Below, in pieces: positions 49,722 through 60,888 of a stretch of DNA of 64,000 nucleotides; positions within the stretch are counted from its first letter, which is position 1, and each line of letters starts with the position of its first letter. A model generated the notes under the pieces. It was not told the DNA's origin, did no database searches, and saw only the letters and a list, made by a program, of their open reading frames with translations. The stretch is taken from assembly GCF_024448895.1 (NCBI RefSeq), contig NZ_JAMOIC010000003.1, positions 289,793 to 353,792 on the forward strand, given 5' to 3'. The position numbers and the translations under genes are program-made. The stretch comes from Stutzerimonas stutzeri. Lineage in GTDB: Bacteria > Pseudomonadota > Gammaproteobacteria > Pseudomonadales > Pseudomonadaceae.

Positions 49722-50551
49722 GCGTGCCGACGGTTCTGGAAAAGATCATCACGCGCAAGCGTGAGGAAGTGAGTGAGCGCCGCGGTCGCATCGGATTGGC
49801 TGAGCTCGAAACAATGGCGGCCTCGGCGGACCCCGTTCGTGGTTTTGCGCAGAAGATTCAAGAGCAGGTTCGCAGCAAAAAACCGGCGGTCATTGCCGAG
49901 GTCAAGAAAGCCTCGCCTAGCAAGGGGGTGCTGCGCGAGGTTTTTCTGCCTGCTGACATCGCCAGAAGCTACGAGGCGGGCGGAGCGACCTGCCTGTCAG
50001 TGCTTACTGATATCGATTTCTTTCAGGGCGCCGATGAATACCTGCAGCAAGCTCGTGCAGCCTGCAAGCTACCAGTGATCCGCAAGGATTTCATGGTCGA
50101 TCCCTATCAGGTGATCGAGGCGAGGGCGCTAGGTGCGGATTGCATCCTGTTGATCGTTGCGGCGTTGGAAGATGGGCAGATGGCCGAACTGGCCGAGGTA
50201 GCGAAGGCCCAGGGGCTGGATGTGCTGGTGGAGGTGCATGATGGCGCGGAACTGGAACGGGCCATGCGTCTTGAGACGCCGCTCATCGGTATCAACAACC
50301 GTAACCTTCACACTTTTGAATTGAGCCTGGAGACCACGCTCGACCTGCTGCCGCGTATTCCCCGCGACCGACTGGTAGTGACTGAAAGCGGCATCCTTCA
50401 TCGCGCCGACGTGGAGCTGATGGAAATCAACGAAGTGCACGCATTCCTGGTCGGCGAGGCCTTCATGCGGGCTGAGCAGCCTGGAGTCGAGTTGCAGCGC
50501 CTGTTCTTCCCAGGCCGCGCAACGTCGCGGCCGGTGGCTGATCCAGACTGA
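49718..50551 (+). CDS. trpC: indole-3-glycerol phosphate synthase
   Basis: 277 residues. TIM-barrel motifs: [63 protein letters not shown]. Stand-alone TrpC without TrpF fusion, as in other pseudomonads. It is the last gene of trpGDC, followed by a terminator. Confidence 0.97.
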   Translation: MSVPTVLEKIITRKREEVSERRGRIGLAELETMAASADPVRGFAQKIQEQVRSKKPAVIAEVKKASPSKGVLREVFLPADIARSYEAGGATCLSVLTDIDFFQGADEYLQQARAACKLPVIRKDFMVDPYQVIEARALGADCILLIVAALEDGQMAELAEVAKAQGLDVLVEVHDGAELERAMRLETPLIGINNRNLHTFELSLETTLDLLPRIPRDRLVVTESGILHRADVELMEINEVHAFLVGEAFMRAEQPGVELQRLFFPGRATSRPVADPD

Positions 50552-50568
50552 TTGATCTGAACAAAATG

Positions 50569-50594
50569 AAAAAGCCGGCATGCGCCGGCTTTTT
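50569..50594. terminator. bidirectional terminator between trpC and vfr
   Basis: AAAAAGCCGGC, loop ATGC, GCCGGCTTTTT; symmetrical, so it can serve both convergent genes. Confidence 0.85.
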
Positions 50595-50612
50595 CATTGA
50601 TGCTCTGGTAAC

Positions 50613-51257
50613 TTAGCGAGTACCGAAGACCACCATGGTCTTACCCTTCACATGTACCAGGCCTTGAGCTTCCAGGCTCTTCAGAACACGTCCAACCATC
50701 TCTCTTGAACAGCCAACGATGCGGCCGATCTCTTGACGCGTGATCTTGATCTGCATGCCATCAGGGTGTGTCATTGCATCGGGCTGCTTGCAGAGGTCAA
50801 GGAGCGTCCGCGCTACGCGGCCGGTCACGTCAAGGAACGCCAGGTCACCGACTTTGCGTGTGGTGTTGCGCAGGCGTTCGGCCATCTGGCTGCCGAGTGC
50901 ATAAAGAATGTCTGGGTCCTGCTGCGTCAGTTCACGGAATTTGGCATAGCTCAGTTCCGCTACTTCGCATTCAGTCTTGGCTCGAACCCAGGCGCTGCGT
51001 TCCTTTTCCGAACCTTCCTTCTCAAACAGTCCCATCTCGCCGAAGAAATCTCCGGAGTTGAGATAGGCGATGATCATTTCGCGGCCATCATCATCCTCGA
51101 TCAGGATGGTGACCGAGCCTTTAACGATGAAGAAAAGGGTTTCGCTCCGATCACCCGCATAGATGATGGTGCTCTTGGCGGTATAACGCCGACGATGGCA
51201 ATGAGCGAGTAGTTTGTCGATGTTCTTGATCTTGGGCGTGAGTGTAATAGCGACCAT
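50613..51257 (-). CDS. vfr: cAMP-responsive regulator Vfr (CRP family)
   Basis: 214 residues, the exact Vfr length. cAMP pocket [33 protein letters not shown]-terminal [33 protein letters not shown]. In Pseudomonas it controls virulence, twitching and carbon genes. Next to trpC as in P. aeruginosa. Confidence 0.95.
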   Translation of the reverse strand: MVAITLTPKIKNIDKLLAHCHRRRYTAKSTIIYAGDRSETLFFIVKGSVTILIEDDDGREMIIAYLNSGDFFGEMGLFEKEGSEKERSAWVRAKTECEVAELSYAKFRELTQQDPDILYALGSQMAERLRNTTRKVGDLAFLDVTGRVARTLLDLCKQPDAMTHPDGMQIKITRQEIGRIVGCSREMVGRVLKSLEAQGLVHVKGKTMVVFGTR

Positions 51258-51475
51258 GCTTTAGTCCCGGAAGATGTGTCCAATAGAAGGCAGTTCTTAT
51301 TATGTATGACTGAGTTCAAGTTAACAGGCAAAGGGAGCTTAACAGACCCGTCCGGATCGACAACAAAACTGCGACACGAATATCAACTTCGATGCATTCA
51401 TTTCGTCGGATTGCTGTGTCCAGGTATTGCCAATCGGCGTGATAAGCTTCGTTCCTTTTCAATCGGAGTCTATTG

Positions 51476-51898
51476 ATGAAAGCACGCATTCAGTGGGCCG
51501 GCGAAGCGATGTTTCTCGGCGAGTCGGGAAGTGGCCACGTTGTGGTCATGGATGGTCCGCCAGAAAACGGTGGGCGCAACCTAGGTGTTCGCCCTATGGA
51601 GATGCTGCTGTTGGGCCTAGGTGGTTGCAGTAACTTTGATGTGGTAAGCATTCTCAAGAAGTCTCGCCAGCCGGTGGAGAGCTGCGAGGCCTTTCTCGAG
51701 GCAGAGCGCGCCGATGAGGATCCAAAAGTGTTTACCAGGATCCATCTGCGGTTTGTCGTCAAGGGTCGAGGTCTGAAGGACGCGCAGGTCAAGCGGGCCG
51801 TGGAGCTGTCGGCCGAGAAATACTGCTCGGCATCCATTATGCTCGGGCGTGCAGGTGTGGAGATTACTCATGCGTATGAGATCGTCGAGCTGGGCTGA
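51476..51898 (+). CDS. OsmC family protein
   Basis: 140 residues; the ATG at 51476 is taken rather than the TTG one codon earlier. The two conserved cysteines are in LLGLGGCSNFDV and EKYCSASIML, needed for peroxide reduction in the OsmC/Ohr group. Placed between vfr and speD as in other Pseudomonas. Confidence 0.88.
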   Translation: MKARIQWAGEAMFLGESGSGHVVVMDGPPENGGRNLGVRPMEMLLLGLGGCSNFDVVSILKKSRQPVESCEAFLEAERADEDPKVFTRIHLRFVVKGRGLKDAQVKRAVELSAEKYCSASIMLGRAGVEITHAYEIVELG

Positions 51899-51987
51899 GT
51901 AGGCTGCTTGGCGCTATCTGCAGGGCATCGCCCATGTAATCGAGTTCGTGAACACTGGAACCGAGCGTCACCAATCTGCATAATGCG

Positions 51988-52011
51988 CGCCCCGTTTTTA
52001 ACGGGGCGTTT
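51988..52011 (+). terminator. terminator after OsmC-family gene
   Basis: CGCCCCGT, loop TTTTA, ACGGGGCG, then TTT. About 90 bp after the stop. Confidence 0.65.
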
Positions 52012-52131
52012 CGTAAGAACAGCACAGCCAAGGTCGCAATTGCGAAGAGGTGTCTACGGTCCTACGCAGGTACACAGGTATCTGACGGGCATGCTCAATC
52101 ACGCGGTAAGCCGCATCGAAGAGAGTCTCCA

Positions 52132-52929
52132 ATGGTGAAAAGCAAACTCAAGCTCCACGGGTTCAACAACCTGACGAAGTCCTTGAGCTTCAATATCTAC
52201 GACATCTGCTATGCCGAAACTCAAGAAGACCAGCAGGCGTACGTACAGTACATCGATGAACAGTATGACGCGGAACGGTTAACGCAGATTCTCACCGATG
52301 TTGTCGACATCATTGGCGCAAATATCCTGAATATCGCCCGGCAAGATTACGAGCCGCAGGGTGCAAGTGTGACGATTCTGATCTCCGAGCAGCCGGTGAC
52401 GCCAACCGACAGTCAGATCGAGGAGTCGCCTGGTCCGTTGCCAGATACCATCCTGGCGCACCTTGATAAGAGCCACATCACTGTTCACACCTATCCCGAG
52501 ATTCATCCCGTAGAAGGTATCGCAACCTTTCGAGTTGATATCGATGTATCAACCTGTGGCGTCATTTCGCCACTAAAAGCGCTGAACTATCTCATTCATC
52601 AGTTCGACTCGGATATTGTCACTGTCGACTACCGTGTTCGCGGATTCACGCGAGATGTCGAAGGCAAGAAACACTTCATTGATCATGAGATCAACTCGAT
52701 CCAGAACTATCTTTCCGAAGATACGCGCTCGGCCTATCAGATGACCGACGTAAACGTATATCAGGAGAATTTGTTCCACACCAAGATGCTGCTGAAGGAA
52801 TTCGAGCTGGAGAATTATCTCTTCGGTGACGCCACCAGCAATTTATCCCCGGAGCAACGCGATCAGGTTGAAGATCGCCTGCGTCACGAGATGCTGGAAA
52901 TATTTTACGCGCGTAACATGCCGGGCTGA
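52132..52929 (+). CDS. speD: S-adenosylmethionine decarboxylase proenzyme
   Basis: 265 residues, E. coli type. Self-cleavage site [13 protein letters not shown]: cleavage before Ser114 produces the pyruvoyl group. It makes the aminopropyl donor for spermidine. Confidence 0.95.
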   Translation: MVKSKLKLHGFNNLTKSLSFNIYDICYAETQEDQQAYVQYIDEQYDAERLTQILTDVVDIIGANILNIARQDYEPQGASVTILISEQPVTPTDSQIEESPGPLPDTILAHLDKSHITVHTYPEIHPVEGIATFRVDIDVSTCGVISPLKALNYLIHQFDSDIVTVDYRVRGFTRDVEGKKHFIDHEINSIQNYLSEDTRSAYQMTDVNVYQENLFHTKMLLKEFELENYLFGDATSNLSPEQRDQVEDRLRHEMLEIFYARNMPG

Positions 52930-52945
52930 GCACTGCTCAAACAAG

Positions 52946-52972
52946 AAGGGCGCCAACATGGCGCCCTTTTTT
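52946..52972 (+). terminator. terminator after speD
   Basis: AAGGGCGCC, loop AACAT, GGCGCCCTT, TTTT. On the minus strand it can also serve coq7. Confidence 0.8.
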
Positions 52973-52983
52973 ATTAAAGTCGG

Positions 52984-53631
52984 TCAAATCCGGTAAGTGG
53001 TTTTGGTCATCACCTTGGCCATCAGACTCATGCCGAATTTGATTGGCGCCGGAAAGCGCAACCCTCCTGCATCGAGAGCGGCCGTTGAGTGCTGTGCCTC
53101 ATCGGTACGCATCTGCTCCAAAATAGCCCGCGATTTTTCATCACTGGGTGGGATCTGCTCTAGATGTTCGTCCAGATGCCTGCAGACCTGATCTTCGGTG
53201 GCGGCGACGAACCCCAGGCTGATGCGATCGCTGATCAAGCCGGCGGTTGCACCAATGCCGAATGACAATCCGTAGAACACTGGATTGAGCACACTGGTAT
53301 GACTGCCAAGCTGGTGAATGCGCTGCTCGCACCAGGCCAAATGATCAATTTCTTCGTCTGCGGCACGCTCCATCGCCTCGCGCACTCGTGGCAGTCGCGC
53401 CGTCAGTGCCTGCCCCTGATACAACGCCTGGGCGCAGACCTCACCGGTGTGGTTGATCCGCATGAGGCCGGCAACGTGACGCGCTTCGCTGTCGCTAAGC
53501 TCTGTCTCGTTCTTCAATACTGCAGGCGTCGGCCGATGCGGTTGGCCGCTGAACGGCAGCAACGTTCTGAGTGCGGCGTCGGCTTGCATCAGCAAGCGAT
53601 CGGCTGGGGAATATTCGCGATGGTTGGGCAT
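52984..53631 (-). CDS. coq7: 3-demethoxyubiquinol 3-hydroxylase (Coq7)
   Basis: 215 residues. Di-iron ligands in two repeats: NHTGEVCAQ and [18 protein letters not shown] and RTDEAQH. It carries out the last hydroxylation of ubiquinone. Aerobic respiration trait. Confidence 0.94.
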   Translation of the reverse strand: MPNHREYSPADRLLMQADAALRTLLPFSGQPHRPTPAVLKNETELSDSEARHVAGLMRINHTGEVCAQALYQGQALTARLPRVREAMERAADEEIDHLAWCEQRIHQLGSHTSVLNPVFYGLSFGIGATAGLISDRISLGFVAATEDQVCRHLDEHLEQIPPSDEKSRAILEQMRTDEAQHSTAALDAGGLRFPAPIKFGMSLMAKVMTKTTYRI

Positions 53632-53693
53632 GTTTTCTCCAGGTGATACGGAGCGGCCGGGATGCTAGAGGCTGTCATGGAGCCTTCGGTTAA

Positions 53694-54035
53694 TTAGCCC
53701 GGAGGCCAATGCAACTGACGCTGCCCGAGTACGTGCATATGTATGTGGTAGACAGTCTGTCCGCCGAGGTCGTTGCAATTCATGACCACACGAAAGCCAT
53801 CCTGGCAGCCTTGCTCCACGGCGAGTCGCTGGGCAGTGAACAGTATGTGGCCGGCGAGGGCCTGGTCGTCTTCTTCACTGAGGTCGTTAAGGGTCGCGAT
53901 GTGCTTTCTTGGAATGACGAGAAAATGCACTGGTGCCTGAGGGGCAATGTCGTTGAATGCGATGACCTGATCGTCTTCGTAAATCTTGTGCGCGGGAATC
54001 TCCCCGGCCACGATCTTGCAGAACAGACAGTCCAT
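53694..54035 (-). CDS. HIT-family nucleotide-binding protein
   Basis: 113 residues. Start DCLFCKIVAGEIPAHKIYEDD and the histidine triad HIHMHVLG near the end. HinT-like purine nucleoside phosphoramidase. The two Cys near the start could bind zinc. Confidence 0.92.
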   Translation of the reverse strand: MDCLFCKIVAGEIPAHKIYEDDQVIAFNDIAPQAPVHFLVIPRKHIATLNDLSEEDDQALAGHILFTAQRLAVEQGCQDGFRVVMNCNDLGGQTVYHIHMHVLGQRQLHWPPG

Positions 54036-54115
54036 GGCGTATCTCCAGCGTTGGTACGATCGAAGCAGTGTAACAGGCCATTTTCCGGCTGGTCAGCTAG
54101 TACAGGACGTAGCGA

Positions 54116-55591
54116 ATGAAGAACGATATCCGAGACCTGGTTCTGGTGCTCGATTCCAGGACTCGACTGGTGGTGATTGAGTCTTGGGATGAGCAGCGAT
54201 TATTGGAAACACTCAGCGGCCTGGCTGTAAGGCGCGGGCTGGCGCTTCATCTCTGGTCCCTGACGGAAGGGCTCAGGCATCTTGCGTTTGGCGGTGAGGC
54301 GCTGGACGCTGGCGAGAGTTGTTCCGCGGAGGTTGCATTGAGGCGGGTCAAGCATGATCCGCTTGGCAATCTATATGTGTTCTGCGACCTGCATCCTTTT
54401 CTCGAGGATCCTTGCTTGGTGAGGCTGCTAAAGGAAATCGCCATGGCGCAGGGGCTGGCGGCGCCCACATTGGTGTTGGTCTCTCACGCGCTCAAGTTGC
54501 CACCCGAGGTTCAGCGTCATGCCTCGCGGTTCAGCCTGACTCTGCCGAGCGAAGAGGAGTTGCTGAGTATCGTGCGCGAAGAGGCAACCGTTTGGAGTGA
54601 TCGGAATCGGGGGGCACGGGTGCGCACCGACAACCGCACCTTGCAGCAGGTAGTGAAGAATCTTCGCGGCCTCAGCCATGCCGAAGCGCGCAGTCTGGCG
54701 CACAGCTTGATCTGCGACGACGGTGCTATTACCCAGGACGATTTACCGGAACTCAACCGCAAGAAGTTTGAGCTGCTGGATATGCAGGGAGTGGTCGGTT
54801 TCGAATACGAAACAGAGCGCTTCGCTGACGTCGGCGGTCTGCAGAACTTCAAGCGCTGGCTTGGGGAGCGACAAGCCGCATTTCTGAATCCTGGACAGGC
54901 TGATATGCCTCGGGGTGTGATGCTCGTCGGAGTACAGGGCGGCGGCAAAAGCATGGCAGCCAAAGCGGTCGCTGGATTGTGGGGGCTGCCGTTGCTGCGC
55001 TTGGATTTTGCCTGCTTGTACAACAAGTTTTTTGGGGAGACCGAGCGCAATCTGCGCGAAGCGCTGAAGCTTGCAGAGCAGATGGCACCGTGCGTCCTAT
55101 GGATGGACGAGCTGGAGAAAGGCCTTGCGACGGGGGAGATGGATGGAGGCGTCAGCCAGCGCGTATTGGGCACGTTGCTGACCTGGATGGCAGAGCGCGA
55201 GGCACCGGTGTTCATGGTCGCGACCGCCAATGCGGTGGACCGCCTGCCTCCGGAGCTGATACGCAAGGGGCGCTTCGACGAGCTGTTTTTCGTCGATTTG
55301 CCTGATGCACCGACCCGCGCCGAGATTTTCCGCATTCACCTTCTACGCCGCGAGCTGAAGGTGGATACTTTCGAGCTGGCTGCGCTGGCAAGTGCTGCAG
55401 ATGGATTTTCGGGCGCGGAGATCGAGCAGGTTGTGGTTTCAGTGGTCTATGCGGGGCAGGCGCAATCTCGTGAGCCCAGCCAGACGATGTTGCTGGATTG
55501 CATCAGGGCCACCGCGCCCCTCTCAGTCGTCATGGCCGAAAAGCTAGATGGTCTTCGCCGCTGGGCTTCAGGGCGGACCGTAGCAGCGTGA
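54116..55591 (+). CDS. AAA-family ATPase
   Basis: 491 residues. The N-terminal half (1-230) has no named domain; the AAA module starts about residue 240 with DVGGLQNFKRWLGERQ, Walker A GVQGGGKSMAAKAVAG, Walker B CVLWMDELEKGL, sensor and arginine finger VATANAVDRLPPELIRKGRFDELFFVDLP. FtsH/ycf46-like. Function not known. Divergent from the HIT gene. Confidence 0.82.
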   Translation: MKNDIRDLVLVLDSRTRLVVIESWDEQRLLETLSGLAVRRGLALHLWSLTEGLRHLAFGGEALDAGESCSAEVALRRVKHDPLGNLYVFCDLHPFLEDPCLVRLLKEIAMAQGLAAPTLVLVSHALKLPPEVQRHASRFSLTLPSEEELLSIVREEATVWSDRNRGARVRTDNRTLQQVVKNLRGLSHAEARSLAHSLICDDGAITQDDLPELNRKKFELLDMQGVVGFEYETERFADVGGLQNFKRWLGERQAAFLNPGQADMPRGVMLVGVQGGGKSMAAKAVAGLWGLPLLRLDFACLYNKFFGETERNLREALKLAEQMAPCVLWMDELEKGLATGEMDGGVSQRVLGTLLTWMAEREAPVFMVATANAVDRLPPELIRKGRFDELFFVDLPDAPTRAEIFRIHLLRRELKVDTFELAALASAADGFSGAEIEQVVVSVVYAGQAQSREPSQTMLLDCIRATAPLSVVMAEKLDGLRRWASGRTVAA

Positions 55592-55623
55592 GCGTAAATC
55601 CGCTCAGTCGTACAGAGCGAAAG

Positions 55624-56544
55624 TTATTGGAAGCTTGGTAGGGCGATAGCAGCCAGGATGCCGATGACCGGTACCAGAATCCAAAGCCCAGCGAGTATTT
55701 TTACCGCCCGGCTGTTGGGCGGTTGCGGTGCGCCGAAGCGGTTACCGCCGTTGTTGCCCGGCATGAGCAGCATGACTAGGGGAAAAAATGTACCTACTAC
55801 GGGCACTAGGTTTAACAGCATGAACCAGCCCGACCAGCCCAGATCGTGCAATCGCTGCACGCCGATCTGCACGCTGACGACCAGAAATCCCACGCCGAAT
55901 ATTCCTATGAGAATCACGCCGAGAGGAAAGAATACAGCCAGTGTCATGCTCGCAATCATCCACAGCCCGAAAGCCACAGTCATTAAACTCAATGACCAAG
56001 CCAGGTAGCGCAACCGGCCGATCCTGCCTTGAGTGGTGAATACTTTCAGCTCGCCGTGCTCGTCCATTGGCTCCCCAACTGGCGCGCGAGGTGGGGCGTA
56101 GGGCTGTGCCGTGGGTAGAGGATTGACTGTTTGCGTCGTTGCAGCTTGCTGTGCCTGTCTTGCCAGGTACTTCTCAATCACTACGCCACAACTGTTGCAT
56201 TGGATGGAAGTAGGCTGAGCGTGGCCACACTTGGGACATTCCATCGTAGAGATGGTGGCAGGCGTAAGGTTTGAGTCGTCCTCGACCAGAGTCAAGGTCA
56301 TTCCTGTGTCTTCCTCAAGCACCTTGCGAGCTCTTGCGCCAGAGCGTTCCAGCGCCTGCACGTATCGGTCAGCTTCGGAAGCGCTGAGGTTGCGCTTTAT
56401 ATTGATCGGGCCCGTGCCAAAGAGACGGTCGACTTTTGCTGAGTCGCTTTTGAACAACATCGCCAGATTGCTCCTGACCACGTCCGCAGACATTCCAGGA
56501 ACAAGCTCGCCGTCGAAGACGATTCTGTATTGCTCGGCGCTCAT
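55624..56544 (-). CDS. DUF805 membrane protein with zinc ribbon
   Basis: 306 residues. Three parts: a cytosolic N-terminal part (1-100), a CPKCGHAQPTSIQCNSCGVVIEKY zinc ribbon (about 102-125), and a DUF805-like membrane part with four helices and VQRLHDLGWSGWFMLLNLVPVVG. Role unknown; the fused ribbon is an unusual addition. Confidence 0.75.
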   Translation of the reverse strand: MSAEQYRIVFDGELVPGMSADVVRSNLAMLFKSDSAKVDRLFGTGPINIKRNLSASEADRYVQALERSGARARKVLEEDTGMTLTLVEDDSNLTPATISTMECPKCGHAQPTSIQCNSCGVVIEKYLARQAQQAATTQTVNPLPTAQPYAPPRAPVGEPMDEHGELKVFTTQGRIGRLRYLAWSLSLMTVAFGLWMIASMTLAVFFPLGVILIGIFGVGFLVVSVQIGVQRLHDLGWSGWFMLLNLVPVVGTFFPLVMLLMPGNNGGNRFGAPQPPNSRAVKILAGLWILVPVIGILAAIALPSFQ

Positions 56545-56651
56545 ACAACATCCTTGTTAGCGGGGTAAGTGCCTAGCGTAAAGGGACCCAGTTACACCAA
56601 CAAGCTGAGGCCGAGCGCTTGGCCTTGGGTCGCTGGGAAATGCGAGTCGCA

Positions 56652-57626
56652 TCACGTTTGCTTCACCCAGCACTCCGATAGTTGCGTGGCGCGAGCATGA
56701 GCTGCGCGGTATTCCCTATCGAGACGGGTGATCAATTCTTCCACGCCGGGGAGGTCATCTATCTCGCCCACACCTTGCCCCGCGGACCATACGGTTTTCC
56801 AGGCTTTGGCTTCTTCGCTCACCGGTTTGAGCTTCTCGCCGAAGTTCATCGTGCCAGTGCTTTTCAGGCGATCTTCGTCATAGCCCGCCTGCTGCAGGCT
56901 CTGGCGAAGAAAGCTAGCCGGGACCCCGGATACCGCAGCCGTGTGGACGATGTCGGCAGCACGTGCATCCAGCAGCATCTGTTTGTAGTCATCCGAAGCC
57001 TGGCTTTCCTGAGTGGCGATGAAACGGGTGCCCATGTAGGCCAAGTCAGCACCTATCAGCTGTGCTGCAAGAATTTCGCGACCATGGTTGAGGCATCCTG
57101 AAAGCAGTAGCGTTTTGTCGAAGAACTGTCGGATCTCGGCAATCAGAGCGAAGGGGCTCCAAGTGCCTGCATGACCGCCTGCGCCTGCCGCGACAGCAAT
57201 CAAACCATCAACACCCGTTTCGGCAGCTTTCTCGGCATGGCGGCGGGTGGTTACATCATGGAAAACCAGACCGCCGTAACTATGGACAGCATCTACAACT
57301 TCCTTCACGGCCCCTAGGCTAGTGATGACGATTGGCACCCGCTGCTCAATGCATATCGAGAGGTCTGCCTGCAGGCGCGGGTTGCTGTGATGAACGATCA
57401 GATTGACCGCGTACGGCGCAGGCCTGTGCACTTGGGAAAGACGCGCTTCGATTTCCTGTAACCAGTCCTTGAATCCACTGCTCTCTCGCTGATTCAGAGC
57501 TGGAAAGCTACCGATCACACCGTTGCGACAACACGCGGCCACGAGGGCAGGGTTGGAAACCAGAAACATCGGCGCCGCGACGAGGGGTAGGCGCAGGCGA
57601 TCTTGGAGGAGTGCAGGCAACGGCAT
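56652..57626 (-). CDS. nitronate monooxygenase
   Basis: 324 residues. FMN TIM barrel: LRLPLVAAPMFLVSNPALVAACCRNGVIGSFPALNQR; catalytic His region AVAAGAGGHAGTWSP; LIGADLAYMGTRFIATQES. It oxidises alkyl nitronates such as propionate 3-nitronate. Adjacent to hemJ. Confidence 0.9.
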   Translation of the reverse strand: MPLPALLQDRLRLPLVAAPMFLVSNPALVAACCRNGVIGSFPALNQRESSGFKDWLQEIEARLSQVHRPAPYAVNLIVHHSNPRLQADLSICIEQRVPIVITSLGAVKEVVDAVHSYGGLVFHDVTTRRHAEKAAETGVDGLIAVAAGAGGHAGTWSPFALIAEIRQFFDKTLLLSGCLNHGREILAAQLIGADLAYMGTRFIATQESQASDDYKQMLLDARAADIVHTAAVSGVPASFLRQSLQQAGYDEDRLKSTGTMNFGEKLKPVSEEAKAWKTVWSAGQGVGEIDDLPGVEELITRLDREYRAAHARATQLSECWVKQT

Positions 57627-57641
57627 GAGCGATTCCTTAGG

Positions 57642-58070
57642 TCAGAACGGTTTCACGACTACCAGGATGACGATAGCCAATAACAGCAGCACCGGGGCTT
57701 CGTTGAACCAGCGATAAAACACGTGGCTGTGCTTGTTTTCATTCCGCGCAAAACGCTTCATCTGTGCGCCGCAGGCGTGGTGATAGGCGATCAGCAGTAC
57801 AACCAGTGCAAGCTTGGCGTGCAGCCAGCCCCCAGTGCTGAAGAGTGCAGGGTTCAACGCAATCATGCCTATTCCGAAAACCAGCGTTGCGATCATCGAG
57901 GGAATCATAATTCCCCGATAGAGCTTGCGTTCCATGGTTTGGAATCGCTCCCGGCTGACAACGTCGTTGCTCATGGCGTGATAAACGAAGAGCCTCGGTA
58001 AATAGAAGAGCCCAGCGAACCAGCAGACAATTGCAACGATGTGTAGCGCTTTAAGCCAAAGATAGAGCAT
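57642..58070 (-). CDS. hemJ: protoporphyrinogen IX oxidase HemJ
   Basis: 142 residues from the ATG at 58070, which gives the family start LYLWLKALHIVAIVCWFAGLFYLPRLFVYH. Four membrane helices and YHHACGAQMKRFARNENKHSHVFYRWFNEAP. It performs the penultimate step of heme synthesis in bacteria without HemG/HemY. Confidence 0.9.
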   Translation of the reverse strand: MLYLWLKALHIVAIVCWFAGLFYLPRLFVYHAMSNDVVSRERFQTMERKLYRGIMIPSMIATLVFGIGMIALNPALFSTGGWLHAKLALVVLLIAYHHACGAQMKRFARNENKHSHVFYRWFNEAPVLLLLAIVILVVVKPF

Positions 58071-58203
58071 TCGGAAATTCCTTGATGGCGGTTCGGACTG
58101 ATAGTAGTGGCTCAGACGGCCAAGCGTCATCTGAGAGGTTGGCCCTGACGGCAGCCGCCTTTATCATCGGCGGTATTTATCGTTCCACTGCGCGAGGCAG
58201 CTC

Positions 58204-59238
58204 ATGATCAAGGTCGGAATCGTTGGCGGCACAGGCTACACCGGTGTCGAATTGCTGCGCCTGCTGGCACAACACCCCCAGGCCGAGGTGGCCGTGATCA
58301 CTTCACGTTCCGAGAATGGCGTGAAAGTGACGGACATGTATCCGAACCTGCGCGGCCATTACGACGGACTGATCTTCAGCGTACCGGAGACTGCAACGCT
58401 CGGTTCTTGTGATGTGGTCTTTTTCGCAACTCCACATGGCGTGGCGCACGCGTTGGCAGCGGACCTACTTGAGGCGGGCACTCGGGTCATCGACCTTTCC
58501 GCTGACTTCCGCCTGCAGGACGCTGACGAGTGGGCCAGGTGGTACGGTCAGCCACATGGCGCTCCGGCACTTCTACCGGAAGCTGTCTATGGCTTGCCTG
58601 AAGTCAATCGTGAGCAGATTAAGGGCGCCCGGTTGATCGCTGTGCCGGGTTGCTATCCGACAGCTACTCAGCTGGGCTATCTCCCTTTGCTAGAGAGTGG
58701 GTTGGCTGACAAATCGAGGTTGATCGCGGATTGTAAATCGGGGGTGAGCGGCGCAGGGCGAGCGGCGAAAATCGGTTCCTTATTCACGGAGGCAGGTGAG
58801 AGCATGATGGCGTATGCCGTGAAAGGGCACCGCCATTTGCCTGAGATCACTCAGGGGCTGCGCCGCGCAGCGGGTGCTGATGTCGGGCTAACATTCGTCC
58901 CGCACCTGACGCCCATGATTCGCGGCATTCACGCCACGCTATACGCGACGGTTGCCGACAAGTCCGTAGATCTGCAGGCGCTCTATGAGCAGCGTTACGC
59001 CAGCGAGCCGTTCGTCGATGTGATGCCTGCTGGGAGTCACCCTGAAACCCGCAGTGTGCGCGGCGCAAATGTGTGTCGTATTGCGGTTCATCGACCTCAG
59101 GGTGGGGACCTTGTCGTCGTGCTGTCGGTCATTGATAACCTCGTCAAAGGTGCCTCCGGTCAGGCGATACAGAACATGAACATCCTTTTTGGCATGGATG
59201 AGCGTCTTGGGCTGGGCAATGTGGCCTTGTTGCCGTGA
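58204..59238 (+). CDS. argC: N-acetyl-gamma-glutamyl-phosphate reductase
   Basis: 344 residues. NADP-binding [17 protein letters not shown], catalytic Cys in [12 protein letters not shown], and HLPEITQGL. Third step of arginine synthesis. Confidence 0.96.
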   Translation: MIKVGIVGGTGYTGVELLRLLAQHPQAEVAVITSRSENGVKVTDMYPNLRGHYDGLIFSVPETATLGSCDVVFFATPHGVAHALAADLLEAGTRVIDLSADFRLQDADEWARWYGQPHGAPALLPEAVYGLPEVNREQIKGARLIAVPGCYPTATQLGYLPLLESGLADKSRLIADCKSGVSGAGRAAKIGSLFTEAGESMMAYAVKGHRHLPEITQGLRRAAGADVGLTFVPHLTPMIRGIHATLYATVADKSVDLQALYEQRYASEPFVDVMPAGSHPETRSVRGANVCRIAVHRPQGGDLVVVLSVIDNLVKGASGQAIQNMNILFGMDERLGLGNVALLP

Positions 59239-59298
59239 CCGCTTTTATTGCGTCTGCAGCTTGGACATGCCGGCATTCGGTTGGCTGGTGATGAATAG

Positions 59299-59328
59299 TT
59301 GACCGATTTCGTAGGAGAAGCCGATAAT
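59299..59328 (+). promoter_or_regulatory. promoter candidate for erpA
   Basis: TTGACC (59299-59304), 18-bp spacer, GATAAT (59323-59328), 45 bp before the erpA ATG. Confidence 0.5.
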
Positions 59329-59373
59329 GCGCCGTCAACGCTGTAATGTGCGCTCCCGCGCCAGGAGAACCAA

Positions 59374-59724
59374 ATGAGTGTCGAATCCTTCACGCCCACC
59401 GCGATTCAGTTCAGTCAGGGTGCCGCGAGCAAGGTGAAGAGTCTGGTCGATGAAGAGGGCAACCCGCGATTGAAGTTGCGCGTATTCGTCACGGGCGGCG
59501 GTTGCTCTGGTTTCCAATACGGTTTCACCTTCGATGAGGATCTGGCCGAAGATGACACCATCATCGAGCGAGAGGGTGTAAGCCTGGTGGTCGACCCGAT
59601 GAGCTACCAGTATCTCGCCGGCGCTGAGGTCGATTATCAGGAAGGTCTGGAAGGTTCTCGTTTCATCATCAAGAATCCAAACGCCACGACGACTTGTGGC
59701 TGCGGTCAGTCTTTCTCGATCTGA
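59374..59724 (+). CDS. erpA: iron-sulfur cluster insertion protein ErpA
   Basis: 116 residues. A-type carrier with three cysteines: [11 protein letters not shown] and [11 protein letters not shown]. It passes Fe-S clusters to targets such as IspG/IspH. An AGGAGAACC ribosome site precedes the ATG. Confidence 0.95.
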   Translation: MSVESFTPTAIQFSQGAASKVKSLVDEEGNPRLKLRVFVTGGGCSGFQYGFTFDEDLAEDDTIIEREGVSLVVDPMSYQYLAGAEVDYQEGLEGSRFIIKNPNATTTCGCGQSFSI

Positions 59725-59744
59725 TTCCTTCGCTGCAAATAAAA

Positions 59745-59772
59745 ACACCGTGCTCGTGCACGGTGTTCTTTT
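59745..59772. terminator. terminator between erpA and anmK
   Basis: ACACCGTGC, loop TCGT, GCACGGTGT, then TCTTTT; upstream AAAAA lets it work in the other direction too. Confidence 0.8.
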
Positions 59773-59796
59773 ATATGAATGGCGGTAGCGGGAAGG

Positions 59797-60888
<1,092 letters not shown>

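Noticed and set aside
52993-53003. Additional CACTTACC copy in coq7
   Set aside because: The last base differs (CACTTACCG) and it is plain coding sequence in the host.
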